From positions 62,001 to 126,000 of the forward strand of contig NZ_AP025637.1 in assembly GCF_022846615.1 (NCBI RefSeq): a stretch of 64,000 nt of DNA. The letters are read 5' to 3'. The position numbers were made by a program, and so were the translations under genes. Positions 19,601 through 26,968 of the stretch are shown piece by piece. This DNA comes from Roseomonas fluvialis. Lineage in GTDB: Bacteria; Pseudomonadota; Alphaproteobacteria; Acetobacterales; Acetobacteraceae. Below the pieces are notes generated by a model. The model was given only the letters and a program-made list of their open reading frames with translations. It did no database searches and was not told where the DNA came from. How positions within the stretch are numbered: position 1 is the first letter of the stretch; each line of letters opens with the position of its first letter.

Positions 19601-20774
19601 GGTCGCCGAGGGCCAGGAGGGCTTCGCCGTGCGCCTCCGGGGCCCCGGTCCGGGCGCTACGATCGGCACCGCGCAGGCCGAAGCCGTGATCGACAACGAC
19701 GATGTCTTCACCGGCACGACCGGCGGCGACACGCTGCGCGGCAGCCGCTCGGGCGATACGCTGTCGGGCGGCGAGGGCAATGACCTGCTGTTCGGCAATG
19801 CCGGCCCTGACGTCATCCTGGGCGGAAACGGCGACGATACGATCACCGGCGGTGAGGGCGCCGACGCGCTGTCGGGCGGCGAGGGCGATCGTGACGTGCT
19901 GTCCTATGCTGGGGCGACCGCGGGCGTGACGGTGGACCTCGCGGTTGGCCGCGGGACGGGCGGCGAAGCGCAGGGCGACACGATCGACGGCTTCGAGATC
20001 CTGCGCGGTGGGTCCGGCGACGACAGCCTGGTGGGCGACGGGGCCGACAACACGCTGGTCGGCGGTACCGGCGCCGACACGCTGCACGGCGGCGATGGCG
20101 ACGACCGGCTGGTGGGCGTCGTCATCCCCGAGGATGCCGGTGCGCCGGATGCCGGCAACCTCATGGTCGGCGGCGCGGGGAACGACACCTTCGTGGTCGG
20201 CGCCGAAGCCGACATGGTCGTCGAAGCGGCCGATGGCGGCACCGATACGCTGATCGCGCTGCGGTCCTTCGCCCTGGCCGACCATGTGGAACGCCTGCTG
20301 CTGGGGGCGGGGGCGCTCGAAGGCACCGGGAACGACCTCGACAACGTCATCCGCGGCGGTGCCGGCGACAACCTGCTGCGCGGCCTGGCGGGCAACGACA
20401 CGCTGTATGGCGGCGAGGGCGCCGACACGCTGGTGGGCGAGAGCGGGGCCGACATGCTCGTCGCCGGCGAAGGGGCGGACCTGCTGCGCTACCTCTCCCT
20501 CGAGGACAGCCCCCGCGCCGCGCGTGATGCGGTGTTCGGCTTCGCCTCGGGCGAGGATCGGATCGACCTCGCGGCGATCGGCACCGCGATCGGCGGCTGG
20601 GGCGGGGCGCGCTTCGTGGCCGCGGCGGAATTCACCGGCGCGCGCCAGGTCGCCTGGGATGCCGCGGCGCTCATGCTGCGCGTCGAGGGCGACGGCGACC
20701 TCGCGACAGTCGAGATGGCCATTCGCTTCGATGCCAGTACCGTCGTGGTCGAGACCGACATCATCTTCGCCTGA
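16656..20774 (+). CDS. Large exoprotein: nidogen-like domain, seven Calx-beta domains, RTX repeats
   Basis: A 1,372-residue protein expected to be exported by type I secretion, since it has no signal peptide and carries C-terminal RTX repeats. Residues about 20-200 form a nidogen-like (NIDO) domain (LNFYGFVFTGLWVNNNGSVS, then NPLIAPFWADVDTRGG). Seven Calx-beta domains of roughly 110 residues follow, starting near 232, 344, 453, 563, 673, 782 and 897. Each has a VxEG start, a YATxDGTAxAGxDY core and a DDD end. From about 1016 come GGxGxDxLxGG repeats in two blocks and a C-terminal tail with VFGFASGEDRIDLAAIG. Such proteins act in adhesion or matrix; the partner is unknown. The start is the first of two adjacent ATGs. 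Confidence 0.88.
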   Translation: MMTTSLIDGLGGVAGFGENAIARTDDGSSTFIDLRPALPAGLNFYGFVFTGLWVNNNGSVSFAASLSAFTPTAITGASANPLIAPFWADVDTRGGPGAPSAGGTSRGSNQVWYDIDAANGVFTATWDDVGYFTRKTDKLNAFQLRLHQVGDSGDFDIEFRYESMAWTTGDFSGGSGGLGGTVARAGYTSGNGVDFLELPQAGNQAGMLGLPGASNIDDPGSFVFSIRNGAVQGRVSVGDARIEEGNGDTPSFVVVPVTLSTPADGAVEVRYATQNGTAAAGRDFGAQRGTVIFAPGSATQEIRIEILGDRRLEADETFTVRLLSATGATLGDARGIVTILNDEGLRVDDATAVEGIAGTPGSMVFTVRLLAALDDAVTVDWATADGTAQGGLDYVASSGSLTFAPGETQKQVTISLVGDAASETAETLSLTLSNAAGAPIAHASATGTITDDDRILIDDVTVVEGTAATPGSATVTIRLAGPTDQTITVDYATEDGTAVAGVDYTATSGTATIASGQSSTTFTIPILRDAAVEGTEGFVIRLSNASGATIGDDVSQATLLDDDGFSISDISIQEGTGGSINLTFTVTLASAMAGTTTVDYATSDDTALAGTDYTAASGTLTFNAGVTTRSFTVPILSDSDFESTEAFTVTLSNATGGAGILRGTAQGSIRDDDGLSVADVSVNEGTGGATTATITVTRTDTNAAASVDWTTADGTATAGTDYTAASGTLGFGVGEASKTIEIAIAPDAGWEANEAFRIVLSNATGAPIVDASGSVTIVNDDARDAPVIDVLDARLTEGNGGAAVMRFTLGLSYAVGNDVAVSYATADGTAAAGGDFTAAAGSVTILAGQRSAVIDVAILDDAVVEGNETLTLTLSNPAGGATLGRTQATGIIVDDDARFDIATTDTIRAEGDSGTITYTFTVTRSGDLAVAHAVRWSVVGDRGPGASANAADFAGGDLPTGLLIFAAGQTARSITVQVAGDTVAEGQEGFAVRLRGPGPGATIGTAQAEAVIDNDDVFTGTTGGDTLRGSRSGDTLSGGEGNDLLFGNAGPDVILGGNGDDTITGGEGADALSGGEGDRDVLSYAGATAGVTVDLAVGRGTGGEAQGDTIDGFEILRGGSGDDSLVGDGADNTLVGGTGADTLHGGDGDDRLVGVVIPEDAGAPDAGNLMVGGAGNDTFVVGAEADMVVEAADGGTDTLIALRSFALADHVERLLLGAGALEGTGNDLDNVIRGGAGDNLLRGLAGNDTLYGGEGADTLVGESGADMLVAGEGADLLRYLSLEDSPRAARDAVFGFASGEDRIDLAAIGTAIGGWGGARFVAAAEFTGARQVAWDAAALMLRVEGDGDLATVEMAIRFDASTVVVETDIIFA

Positions 20775-20786
20775 CGCGCCGCGCCC

Positions 20787-21803
20787 TCACCCCGTCGGCG
20801 CGTCCTTGCGGCGGTGGTCGAAATTGGTGCGGTTCAGGTTCATGCGGTGGTCGATGTAGCGCAATGGTTCGTAGCGCGGCGGATCATCGGGGCTGGTGCA
20901 GCTTGGCACCACGCGGATCACCGCCTCGTTGTCCGGGCCGTAGAAGAACGGGATGGCGTAGCGCGCCTCGTTGGCCTGGTTGATCACGCGGTGCGGGGTG
21001 GGTGCGAAGCGGTCGTTCGAATAGCGGCCGAGCATCTCCGCTGTGTTCACCACGAAGGTGCCGGGGATGGCAGGCGGGCGGATCCAGGTGCCTTCCTTCG
21101 TGCGCACCTCCAGCCCCGGCAGGCGCGACTGCGCCAGGAAGGTGGTGAAGTTCGTGTCGATATGCGGCGCGAAGCCGAAGGTCTCGCCATCCACGGCCGG
21201 CTGGGGTTCGTAGCGGATCAGCCGCAGCGTGCAGGTCGGGTCGGTGAAGTCGCGGTCGAAGTAGTCCGGCGGCAGGTCGAGCGCGGTGGCGAAGGCCGGC
21301 AGCAGCCGGTGCGCCAGGGCCTGCATGGTGGCGAAATACGCCATGGTGGCGGCGCGGAATTCCGGCAGGGCGGCGGGCCATTTGTTCAGCCCCACCATCG
21401 GGTGCCCGGCCAGGATCTCCGGGTCATCGGGCGTGCGGTCGCGCACAATGTAGAAGCTCTCGTTGCGGTTGGGCCGCTTGTTCGCGTGCACGGTCGATGT
21501 GCGGATGGTCTGCGCGCCCATCGGCAGGTAGCCGATGTTGATGTCGCCGACCTTGAGCGCGAGCTTGTCGTCCATCGGCAGGTCGAAGAAGCGCGCGGAT
21601 TGCGCGAAGGTGTCGGCCACCATGCGTTCGGGCACGCCGTGGTTGGCCAGCACCAGGAAGCCGGTGTCGCGGCAGGACCGCGCGACATGGCGCGCCAGAT
21701 CCTCCCGCGCGCCGGGCGCGCCGGCCAGATACGGGCCGAGGTCGAGCACCGGGATGCGGCCCTCGGGGCCCGGGATGTCGGCATGCTGGGCGATGGCGCT
21801 CAT
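20787..21803 (-). CDS. Isopenicillin N synthase family Fe(II)-dependent oxygenase
   Basis: A 338-residue non-haem iron oxygenase of the 2-oxoglutarate/IPNS superfamily. The N-terminal DIOX_N domain starts IPVLDLGPYLAG with TGFLVLANHGVP. The jelly-roll core holds the iron ligands His and Asp in GFAPHIDTNFTTFLAQS and the distal His in TPHRVINQ, followed by Arg in RYAIPFFYGP for the cosubstrate. The substrate is unknown; such genes are often annotated as 2OG oxygenases of amino-acid or flavonoid type. Start at MSAIAQH (21803), after an AGG-rich stretch. It is convergent with the RTX gene, with a gap of 12 nt. Confidence 0.88.
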   Translation of the reverse strand: MSAIAQHADIPGPEGRIPVLDLGPYLAGAPGAREDLARHVARSCRDTGFLVLANHGVPERMVADTFAQSARFFDLPMDDKLALKVGDINIGYLPMGAQTIRTSTVHANKRPNRNESFYIVRDRTPDDPEILAGHPMVGLNKWPAALPEFRAATMAYFATMQALAHRLLPAFATALDLPPDYFDRDFTDPTCTLRLIRYEPQPAVDGETFGFAPHIDTNFTTFLAQSRLPGLEVRTKEGTWIRPPAIPGTFVVNTAEMLGRYSNDRFAPTPHRVINQANEARYAIPFFYGPDNEAVIRVVPSCTSPDDPPRYEPLRYIDHRMNLNRTNFDHRRKDAPTG

Positions 21804-21857
21804 GGTGGTCCTCCCGGGGGCTGCGCGGCAGCCGTTCATTCTGCGCGACGGCGCGCG

Positions 21858-22823
21858 CTACTCCGCCACGCGCGTCCAGCCCGCACCGGGGTCGAAGCGC
21901 GTGATGCCGGCCGCGATCCGCGCCGTGTCGGGCCCCAGATCCTGTTCCCAGACCGTGCCGTGGTGGCTGACCAGGAAGGTCTTGATGCCCGAGACGCCAT
22001 AGCGGGCGGGCGTGGCGATCGCGGCCCAGCCGCCGATCATCCGCCCGTTCACCACGTAGTCCACCGCACCGCCGGGCGCGGACTCACCCTGCGAGTCCAG
22101 CATCCGGAACAGGTAGCCATGGAAGGGCGTCGGCGTGTCGCCGCGCCCGCGCGCATAGCCGCCGGCGCTGGCGGCCGCCGCGAGCGGGCCGAGCGGGCTT
22201 GGCGCCTCGCCCTCCGCCGTCGGCCAATACAACCCGTCGCGCTGCCCGGGCGCCGAGAAGAAGCGCCGTGCATAGGTGCGCAGCGCGCCCTGGCGCCCGG
22301 CCGTGGCGGCGTAGTCGTCCTGTGCGTCCACGATGGCGCGCAGCGCCTCGATGGTGTCGAGTTCGTTGCGCCCGATCCGGCGGTCGATGATCTCCTGCCC
22401 CGCGGCGGCCGTGTCGAAGCGCCAGGCGCCGCCGCGCTGCACCAATGGCACGGGCAAGGGCCACCCATCCGCACCGACTTGCAGCACGGCGCGGTCGGGC
22501 GTGGGCCGCAGGATCTCGGCGCGGGCGTCGTATTCGCGCAGGAAGCGTTCGCGTGCCGTGCGGTCCGCCACCGGATCGCCGGAGCGTACCAGCCGCAGCC
22601 CCGCGCTGCCCAGCACGCGCACCGCCTGGCGGTCGCTGTTCGCCCGCAGAGCAGCGACCAGCGCGGCGAAGCCATCCTCCGGCGTGCGGAAGGTCTGGGG
22701 CGGGACCGGGCGCGGCGCGGCCTGCGCGGCGAGTTCGGGCGCCGGGGTCTGCGCTGGGGCGCCGGTCGCCGCCAGCAGCAGCCCGACAAGCGCAACGAGA
22801 GTGGTCCTGGTCATGCCCTTCAT
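21858..22823 (-). CDS. DUF2950 family secreted protein
   Basis: A 321-residue exported protein with a Sec-type signal peptide (about residues 1-24, cut after GAPAQ). The DUF2950 pattern is recognisable: QTFRTPEDGFAALVAALR, RRIGRNELDTIEALRAIVDA, YARRFFSAPGQRDGLYWP, PFHGYLFRMLDSQG and the C-terminal FLVSHHGTVWEQDLG. Function is unknown. It follows the DUF3300 gene with only 2 nt between them. DUF2950 and DUF3300 genes are commonly neighbours in Proteobacteria, so the two probably act together in the cell envelope. Confidence 0.85.
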   Translation of the reverse strand: MKGMTRTTLVALVGLLLAATGAPAQTPAPELAAQAAPRPVPPQTFRTPEDGFAALVAALRANSDRQAVRVLGSAGLRLVRSGDPVADRTARERFLREYDARAEILRPTPDRAVLQVGADGWPLPVPLVQRGGAWRFDTAAAGQEIIDRRIGRNELDTIEALRAIVDAQDDYAATAGRQGALRTYARRFFSAPGQRDGLYWPTAEGEAPSPLGPLAAAASAGGYARGRGDTPTPFHGYLFRMLDSQGESAPGGAVDYVVNGRMIGGWAAIATPARYGVSGIKTFLVSHHGTVWEQDLGPDTARIAAGITRFDPGAGWTRVAE

Positions 22824-22825
22824 GG

Positions 22826-24580
22826 TCAGCGCCTCCCGCCCCGTCCGCCGCCGCCATGCGCTGCACGACCGCCGCCGCCTCCGCTGCCATGGGCCGCGCG
22901 ACCGCCGCCAACGCCGGCCGGGCGGGCGGCGGCGCGTTGCTGGGCCTGGGCACGGGCCGCGGGCTGGCCTTGGCGGCTTGCGGCACCGCGCTGTGCGGCG
23001 GCGCGTTCGCGCCCGCCATCGCCCACGCCCTGCAGGCCCTGAGGAGCCGGGCGTGTCGGCGCCGGGCGCGCCGCCTGCGGGCGGCCGCCGGCGTTGTGCT
23101 GGACGGCAGGGCGCTGCGCCGCGGCGCCCGGCGCGCGATCGGCCAGCGCCTGGCCTCCGCCGGGCCGGGTCGCCGGAAGCGTCCCCGCACCGGGCCGGTC
23201 ACCGCCGGCGCCGGGACCACGATCGCCCAGGCTGGGCCGGTCGCCACCACCGGGACCACGATCGCCCAGGCCAGGTCGGTCGCCACCGCCGGGACCACGA
23301 TCGCCCAGGCCGGGTCGGTCGCCACCACCGGGACCACGATCGCCCAGGCCGGGTCGGTCGCCACCACCGGGGCCGCGGTCGCCCAGCCCCGGCCGGTCGC
23401 CACCACCCGGGCCGCGATCGCCAAGGCCACCACCCGGTCCACGGTCGCCCGGTCCGGGCCGGTCACCCGCCCCCGGTCGATCCCCCGCGCCCGGCCGATT
23501 GCCGATGCCCTCGCCCCGCTGCGCCTGGTCCACGCGACCGCGGAACTGGTCCCGCGCCGCGGCGCGGTCGGCCCCCCCGGGGCGCGCTGCACCCACGCGG
23601 TTGCGTACGTCATCGTTCCGGTAGGCCACGCCTTGGCGGTGCGTGGTGTCGTGCCGCCAGGTGTTGCCGCTGATCTGGTTGCGGTTGACGTTGATGTTGT
23701 TGACCCGGTTCGCGTTGACGTTGATGTCGCCGCGGCCCCAGTTCGGGCTGCCCCATCCCCAGAGCGACCCCACGATGGCCGCCCCGCCCGCGAAGGCCAT
23801 GCCGGTCAGCAGCGCGCTGCCCAGGCCCCAGCCGACCGGCGGCGGGAAGTAGGTGGGCGGGTAGCCGGCATGCGGCCAGGTGCCAAACACCACATTGGGG
23901 TCGTAGACCGGCACGAAGACCGTCTCGGGCTGCGCCGGGGCGATGGCGATGATCTGCGGCGGCGGCGCCACCGCTGCGCCGGCTGCCGGCGCCACCGTGA
24001 CATTCTGCGTCACCGTCACGGTCTGCTGCGGGCCGGAGGCGAGCATGCCCGCCGCCTGGGCGCGGCCGCGCAGCACCTGGATGGCGTTCATCACGTCCTG
24101 CTGCTGGTCCAGCACCGCGTCGCCGACCTGCTGCGTCCACTCCAGCTGGTCGTTCATCATGCCGAGCACATCCGGGAAGGGCACCAGCGACTTCACCGAA
24201 GCATCCCAGGATTGCGCGTTCAGCGCCTGCACCAGCGCATCTCCGCGCAGCGCCGCATTCTGCCCCTGGGCGAGCCAGCGCTTCGCCTGCACGACCTCGA
24301 GCGGATAGGTCGCGGCCATCAGCACCTGCATCAGCAGGTCGTCGGGATAGAGCGCGATCGGCGCCAGGAGTTGTTCGAGTTGCGCCTGGGTCAGCCGGTC
24401 CTGCTGTCCCGTGGTGGCGACCGGCTGCGGTGCGGCCGCCGCCGCGGGCGGCGTGCCCTGGGCCTGCGCGCCCGGGGCCAGCGCCGCCACACCGCCGAAG
24501 GCGAGGCCGAGCAGCAGGGCTGCGGCCCGGCGTGCGTCGCCGCGCGTCGCCGGCGCGGCGGTGGCTTCGATGCGTGTCAT
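22826..24580 (-). CDS. DUF3300 family secreted protein with collagen-like tandem repeats
   Basis: A 584-residue exported protein. A signal peptide covers about residues 1-40, ending PGAQA. The DUF3300 domain (about 60-280) shows LAPIALYPDDLLMQVLMAAT, YPLEVVQAKRWL, SVKSLVPFPDVLGMMND and VFVPVYDPNVVFGTWPH, then an Asn-rich stretch NINVNRNQISGNTWRHD. The C-terminal half is disordered and built of Gly/Pro/Asp/Arg, including five 13-residue units of GDRGPGGGDRPGL and a Gly/His/Arg tail. The start ATG at 24580 is the one that begins the signal peptide. It precedes the DUF2950 gene. Function unknown. Confidence 0.85.
   Translation of the reverse strand: MTRIEATAAPATRGDARRAAALLLGLAFGGVAALAPGAQAQGTPPAAAAAPQPVATTGQQDRLTQAQLEQLLAPIALYPDDLLMQVLMAATYPLEVVQAKRWLAQGQNAALRGDALVQALNAQSWDASVKSLVPFPDVLGMMNDQLEWTQQVGDAVLDQQQDVMNAIQVLRGRAQAAGMLASGPQQTVTVTQNVTVAPAAGAAVAPPPQIIAIAPAQPETVFVPVYDPNVVFGTWPHAGYPPTYFPPPVGWGLGSALLTGMAFAGGAAIVGSLWGWGSPNWGRGDINVNANRVNNINVNRNQISGNTWRHDTTHRQGVAYRNDDVRNRVGAARPGGADRAAARDQFRGRVDQAQRGEGIGNRPGAGDRPGAGDRPGPGDRGPGGGLGDRGPGGGDRPGLGDRGPGGGDRPGLGDRGPGGGDRPGLGDRGPGGGDRPGLGDRGPGGGDRPSLGDRGPGAGGDRPGAGTLPATRPGGGQALADRAPGAAAQRPAVQHNAGGRPQAARPAPTRPAPQGLQGVGDGGRERAAAQRGAASRQGQPAARAQAQQRAAARPAGVGGGRAAHGSGGGGGRAAHGGGGRGGRR
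23212..23406. repeat. Five tandem 39-bp repeats inside the DUF3300 gene
   Basis: Five head-to-tail units of 39 bp begin at 23212, 23251, 23290, 23329 and 23368. The third and fourth are identical and the outer ones differ by a few bases; a decayed sixth unit follows. 39 bp is 13 codons, so the reading frame is kept and copy number can change without frameshift. Confidence 0.9.
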
Positions 24581-24672
24581 GGCAGCGTATCCTGGCCCTT
24601 CCGCGTCATCCTGCGTCCGGGCCGGGCGAAGCGCAAACGGCGGCGCCCCGGCCGGGCCGGGCCGCGCGCCGG

Positions 24673-25272
24673 TCAGTTCGCGCTGTCGATCAGCGCGCCG
24701 GTGCTGCGCCCGCGCCCGGGTTCCAGCGTCTTGGCATAGAAGCGCCCGGCCACCGTCTGGCCCTTCACGCGCGCGTAATAGGGGTGCGTGCCCCAATGGA
24801 CGTAGCCGAGGCTCTCGAACAGCGCGATGGCGGTGGCCTGCGTCTCGCGCACATCGAGGTTGATGACGCGGTGCCCCAGCGCGGCGGCGCGTTCCTCGAG
24901 CTTTTCGACCAGCAGGCGCGCCAGCCCGAAGCCGCGCGCATAGGGGGCGATGTAGGCGTGCGTCAGGGTGGCGGCGAAGGCCTGCGCCTCGTTATGGCGG
25001 GGCGGGCGCACCAGCAGGGCGGAGCCTACCGGGTGGCCATCCAGCCGCGCGACGAACAACTCGCGTTCCGGCACCAGAAGCACGCCGCGGAAATGGCGTT
25101 CCAGCGCGGCGCGGCCCTGGGGTTCCACCCAGCCGAAGCCGCCGCCCTCGATGATGGCGGCATCGGTCGCCTCCGCGAGGTCGGCCAGGTCGGCTTCCGA
25201 CAGGCGCTCGGCACGTTCGACCGCAAGCGATCGGCCGGCATTCAGCAGGGCGGATGCGTTCACGGCTCCCAC
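24673..25272 (-). CDS. GNAT family N-acetyltransferase
   Basis: A 199-residue acetyltransferase. The central region shows ELFVARLDGHPVGSALLVRP, then THAYIAPYARGFGLARLLVE with the acetyl-CoA loop in the form ARGFGLA, followed by LDVRETQATAIALFESLGYV and the closing WGTHPYYA. The substrate is unknown. Its first codons overlap the end of hisH by 13 nt, which suggests translational coupling at the end of the hisB-DUF2628-hisH operon. hisA and hisF, which often follow hisH, are not here. Confidence 0.88.
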   Translation of the reverse strand: MGAVNASALLNAGRSLAVERAERLSEADLADLAEATDAAIIEGGGFGWVEPQGRAALERHFRGVLLVPERELFVARLDGHPVGSALLVRPPRHNEAQAFAATLTHAYIAPYARGFGLARLLVEKLEERAAALGHRVINLDVRETQATAIALFESLGYVHWGTHPYYARVKGQTVAGRFYAKTLEPGRGRSTGALIDSAN

Positions 25273-25919
25273 CGCAGGAAATTCGCCAGCATGCGCAACC
25301 CCACCGGTCCGCTTTTCTCGACGTGGAACTGCAGCCCGGCCAAGTTGCCGCGTGCAATGACCGCGGTCACGGGCCCGCCATAGTCGGTGGTGGCAATGGC
25401 ATCCTCCGGGTCTTCGGTTTCATAGGCGTAGGAGTGCACGAAATAGACCTGGTCGCCGGGGCGGATGCCGTCCAGCACCGGGTGGAAGCCTTCCTCGAAG
25501 GACAGCGCGTTCCAGCCCATCTGGGGCAGGGGCAGGGGTGCGCCATCCGGCCCGTGCGGGTCCATCGGCGCGACCACGCCGGGAATCCAGCCCAGGCCCG
25601 GCGTCTCGCCATGCTCCAGGCCCTTGGTCGCCATCAATTGCATGCCGACGCAGATGCCCAGGAACGGCACGCCATGGCCGCGCACGCGCGCCTCCAGCGC
25701 ATCGACCACGCCCGGCAACGCATCGAGGCCGCGCCGGCAGGCAGCGAAGGCGCCCTGACCCGGCAGCACGATACGGTCCGCGACCGCAAGGTCGGCCGCG
25801 GCGGTGACCACGCGCACCACCGCCTCGATCTCGTTGTCCTCGGCCGCCTTTTCGAAGGCGCGCACCACCGATGCCAGGTTGCCCGAGCCGGGATCCACCA
25901 CCGCCACGCGCTGTGCCAT
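25260..25919 (-). CDS. hisH: Imidazole glycerol phosphate synthase glutaminase subunit HisH
   Basis: HisH (219 residues) releases ammonia from glutamine for HisF in the fifth step of histidine synthesis. It is a class I amidotransferase: oxyanion loop LPGQGAF near residue 52, nucleophile Cys90 in FLGICVGMQLM, and His/Glu in GLQFHVEKSGPVG. The FVHSYAYE strand is typical of HisH. The start at MAQRVAVVDPGSGNL fits the family; the upstream in-frame codons are not family-like. It lies 11 nt downstream of the DUF2628 gene. The partner hisF is outside the window. Confidence 0.96.
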   Translation of the reverse strand: MAQRVAVVDPGSGNLASVVRAFEKAAEDNEIEAVVRVVTAAADLAVADRIVLPGQGAFAACRRGLDALPGVVDALEARVRGHGVPFLGICVGMQLMATKGLEHGETPGLGWIPGVVAPMDPHGPDGAPLPLPQMGWNALSFEEGFHPVLDGIRPGDQVYFVHSYAYETEDPEDAIATTDYGGPVTAVIARGNLAGLQFHVEKSGPVGLRMLANFLRWEP

Positions 25920-25930
25920 GCCCGCCCCCG

Positions 25931-26305
25931 TCAGACCGCCGCGCGCGCCAGGTCGGGGCGGAAGGCAGCGAGGTTCAGGAAGGCCGCATCGGCATTCCGC
26001 GCCACCAGCACCGCCGCCGGCACGAAGCCGCGCAAGCCGAGCCACCACGATTGCAGGGAACGTGCCTCGAAGCCGATGAACAGTTGCAGTCCCGCGACCG
26101 CAAACGGCACGGCCGCACTCGGCAGCAGGGCTGCCAGCGCCAGCACGACGGCGGCATGCAGCAACGCCAGGGCGAACAGGCCGTTGGTCAGGAACCAGAG
26201 GGTCGGCACCAGAAGCGCGCCCCAGGAGAACCCGTCGCGCAGGATCACGGCCTTTGGCGCCCGCTGTCCGGCGGGGGGCCTGACCTGCACCGTCCAGACC
26301 CGCAT
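25931..26305 (-). CDS. DUF2628 domain-containing membrane protein
   Basis: A 124-residue membrane protein between hisB and hisH, a position where alphaproteobacteria often keep a DUF2628 gene. The N-terminal part has KAVILRDGFSWGALLVPTLW, the characteristic 'V.dGFsw.Af..p..W' pattern, with hydrophobic segments near 27-47, 49-70 and 70-88. The C-terminal part FLNLAAFRPDLARAAV is polar. It starts 2 nt after the hisB stop. The function is unknown and a direct role in histidine synthesis has not been shown. Confidence 0.85.
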   Translation of the reverse strand: MRVWTVQVRPPAGQRAPKAVILRDGFSWGALLVPTLWFLTNGLFALALLHAAVVLALAALLPSAAVPFAVAGLQLFIGFEARSLQSWWLGLRGFVPAAVLVARNADAAFLNLAAFRPDLARAAV

Positions 26306-26307
26306 GC

Positions 26308-26922
26308 TCAGGCCTCCAGGATGCCTTTGGTCGACGGGATCGCGCCGCCGGCCCGCGGATCGGGTTCGGTGGCCGCCCGGAGCGCCCGGGCCGCTGCCTT
26401 GAAGCACGCTTCCGCTACATGGTGGGCGTTGGTGCCGGCCTTCAAGGTCATGTGCAGGGTGATGCCGGCATTGAAGGTCAGGGCGCGGAAGAATTCCTCG
26501 AACAGCTCGGTGTCCATCTCGCCGACCTTGTCGCGGGCGAAGGGGACCGACCACGCGAGGAAGGGCCGGCCCGAAATGTCGATGGCGCATTCGGCCAAAG
26601 CCTCGTCCATCGGCAGCAGGGCGGCGCCGTAGCGGCGGATGCCGCGCTTGTCGCCCAGCGCCTTCTTGAGCGCCTGGCCGATCACGATGCCGACATCCTC
26701 GGCTGTGTGGTGGAAGTCGATATGCAGGTCGCCCTTCGCCACGACCGTCATGTCGATCAGCGAATGCCGCGCCAGCGCGGTCAGCATGTGGTCGAGGAAG
26801 CCGATGCCGGTCGCGATATCGGCCTGCCCGGTGCCATCGAGGTCGATGGCGACGCGGATCGCGGTCTCGGCGGTCTCGCGCGCAATCTCGGCGCGGCGCG
26901 GCGGGGTGGGGAAACCGTCCAT
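26308..26922 (-). CDS. hisB: Imidazoleglycerol-phosphate dehydratase HisB
   Basis: HisB (204 residues) dehydrates imidazoleglycerol phosphate to imidazole acetol phosphate. This is the single-function form without the phosphatase domain. Metal-binding motifs are seen in [30 protein letters not shown] and the second-half equivalents [15 protein letters not shown] and [17 protein letters not shown]. It starts the small his operon, with the upstream chemoreceptor gene 46 nt away on the same strand. The N-terminus begins at [13 protein letters not shown], slightly longer than the minimal family start. Confidence 0.97.
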   Translation of the reverse strand: MDGFPTPPRRAEIARETAETAIRVAIDLDGTGQADIATGIGFLDHMLTALARHSLIDMTVVAKGDLHIDFHHTAEDVGIVIGQALKKALGDKRGIRRYGAALLPMDEALAECAIDISGRPFLAWSVPFARDKVGEMDTELFEEFFRALTFNAGITLHMTLKAGTNAHHVAEACFKAAARALRAATEPDPRAGGAIPSTKGILEA

Positions 26923-26968
26923 GGGCGCTTGTTACGCCGCCCGGGGGGCGGGCCGCAACGCCCCAGCG

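Noticed and set aside
23212-23406. CRISPR-like array
   Set aside because: The 39-bp repeats are contiguous with no spacers and lie in frame within a coding gene; no cas genes are present.
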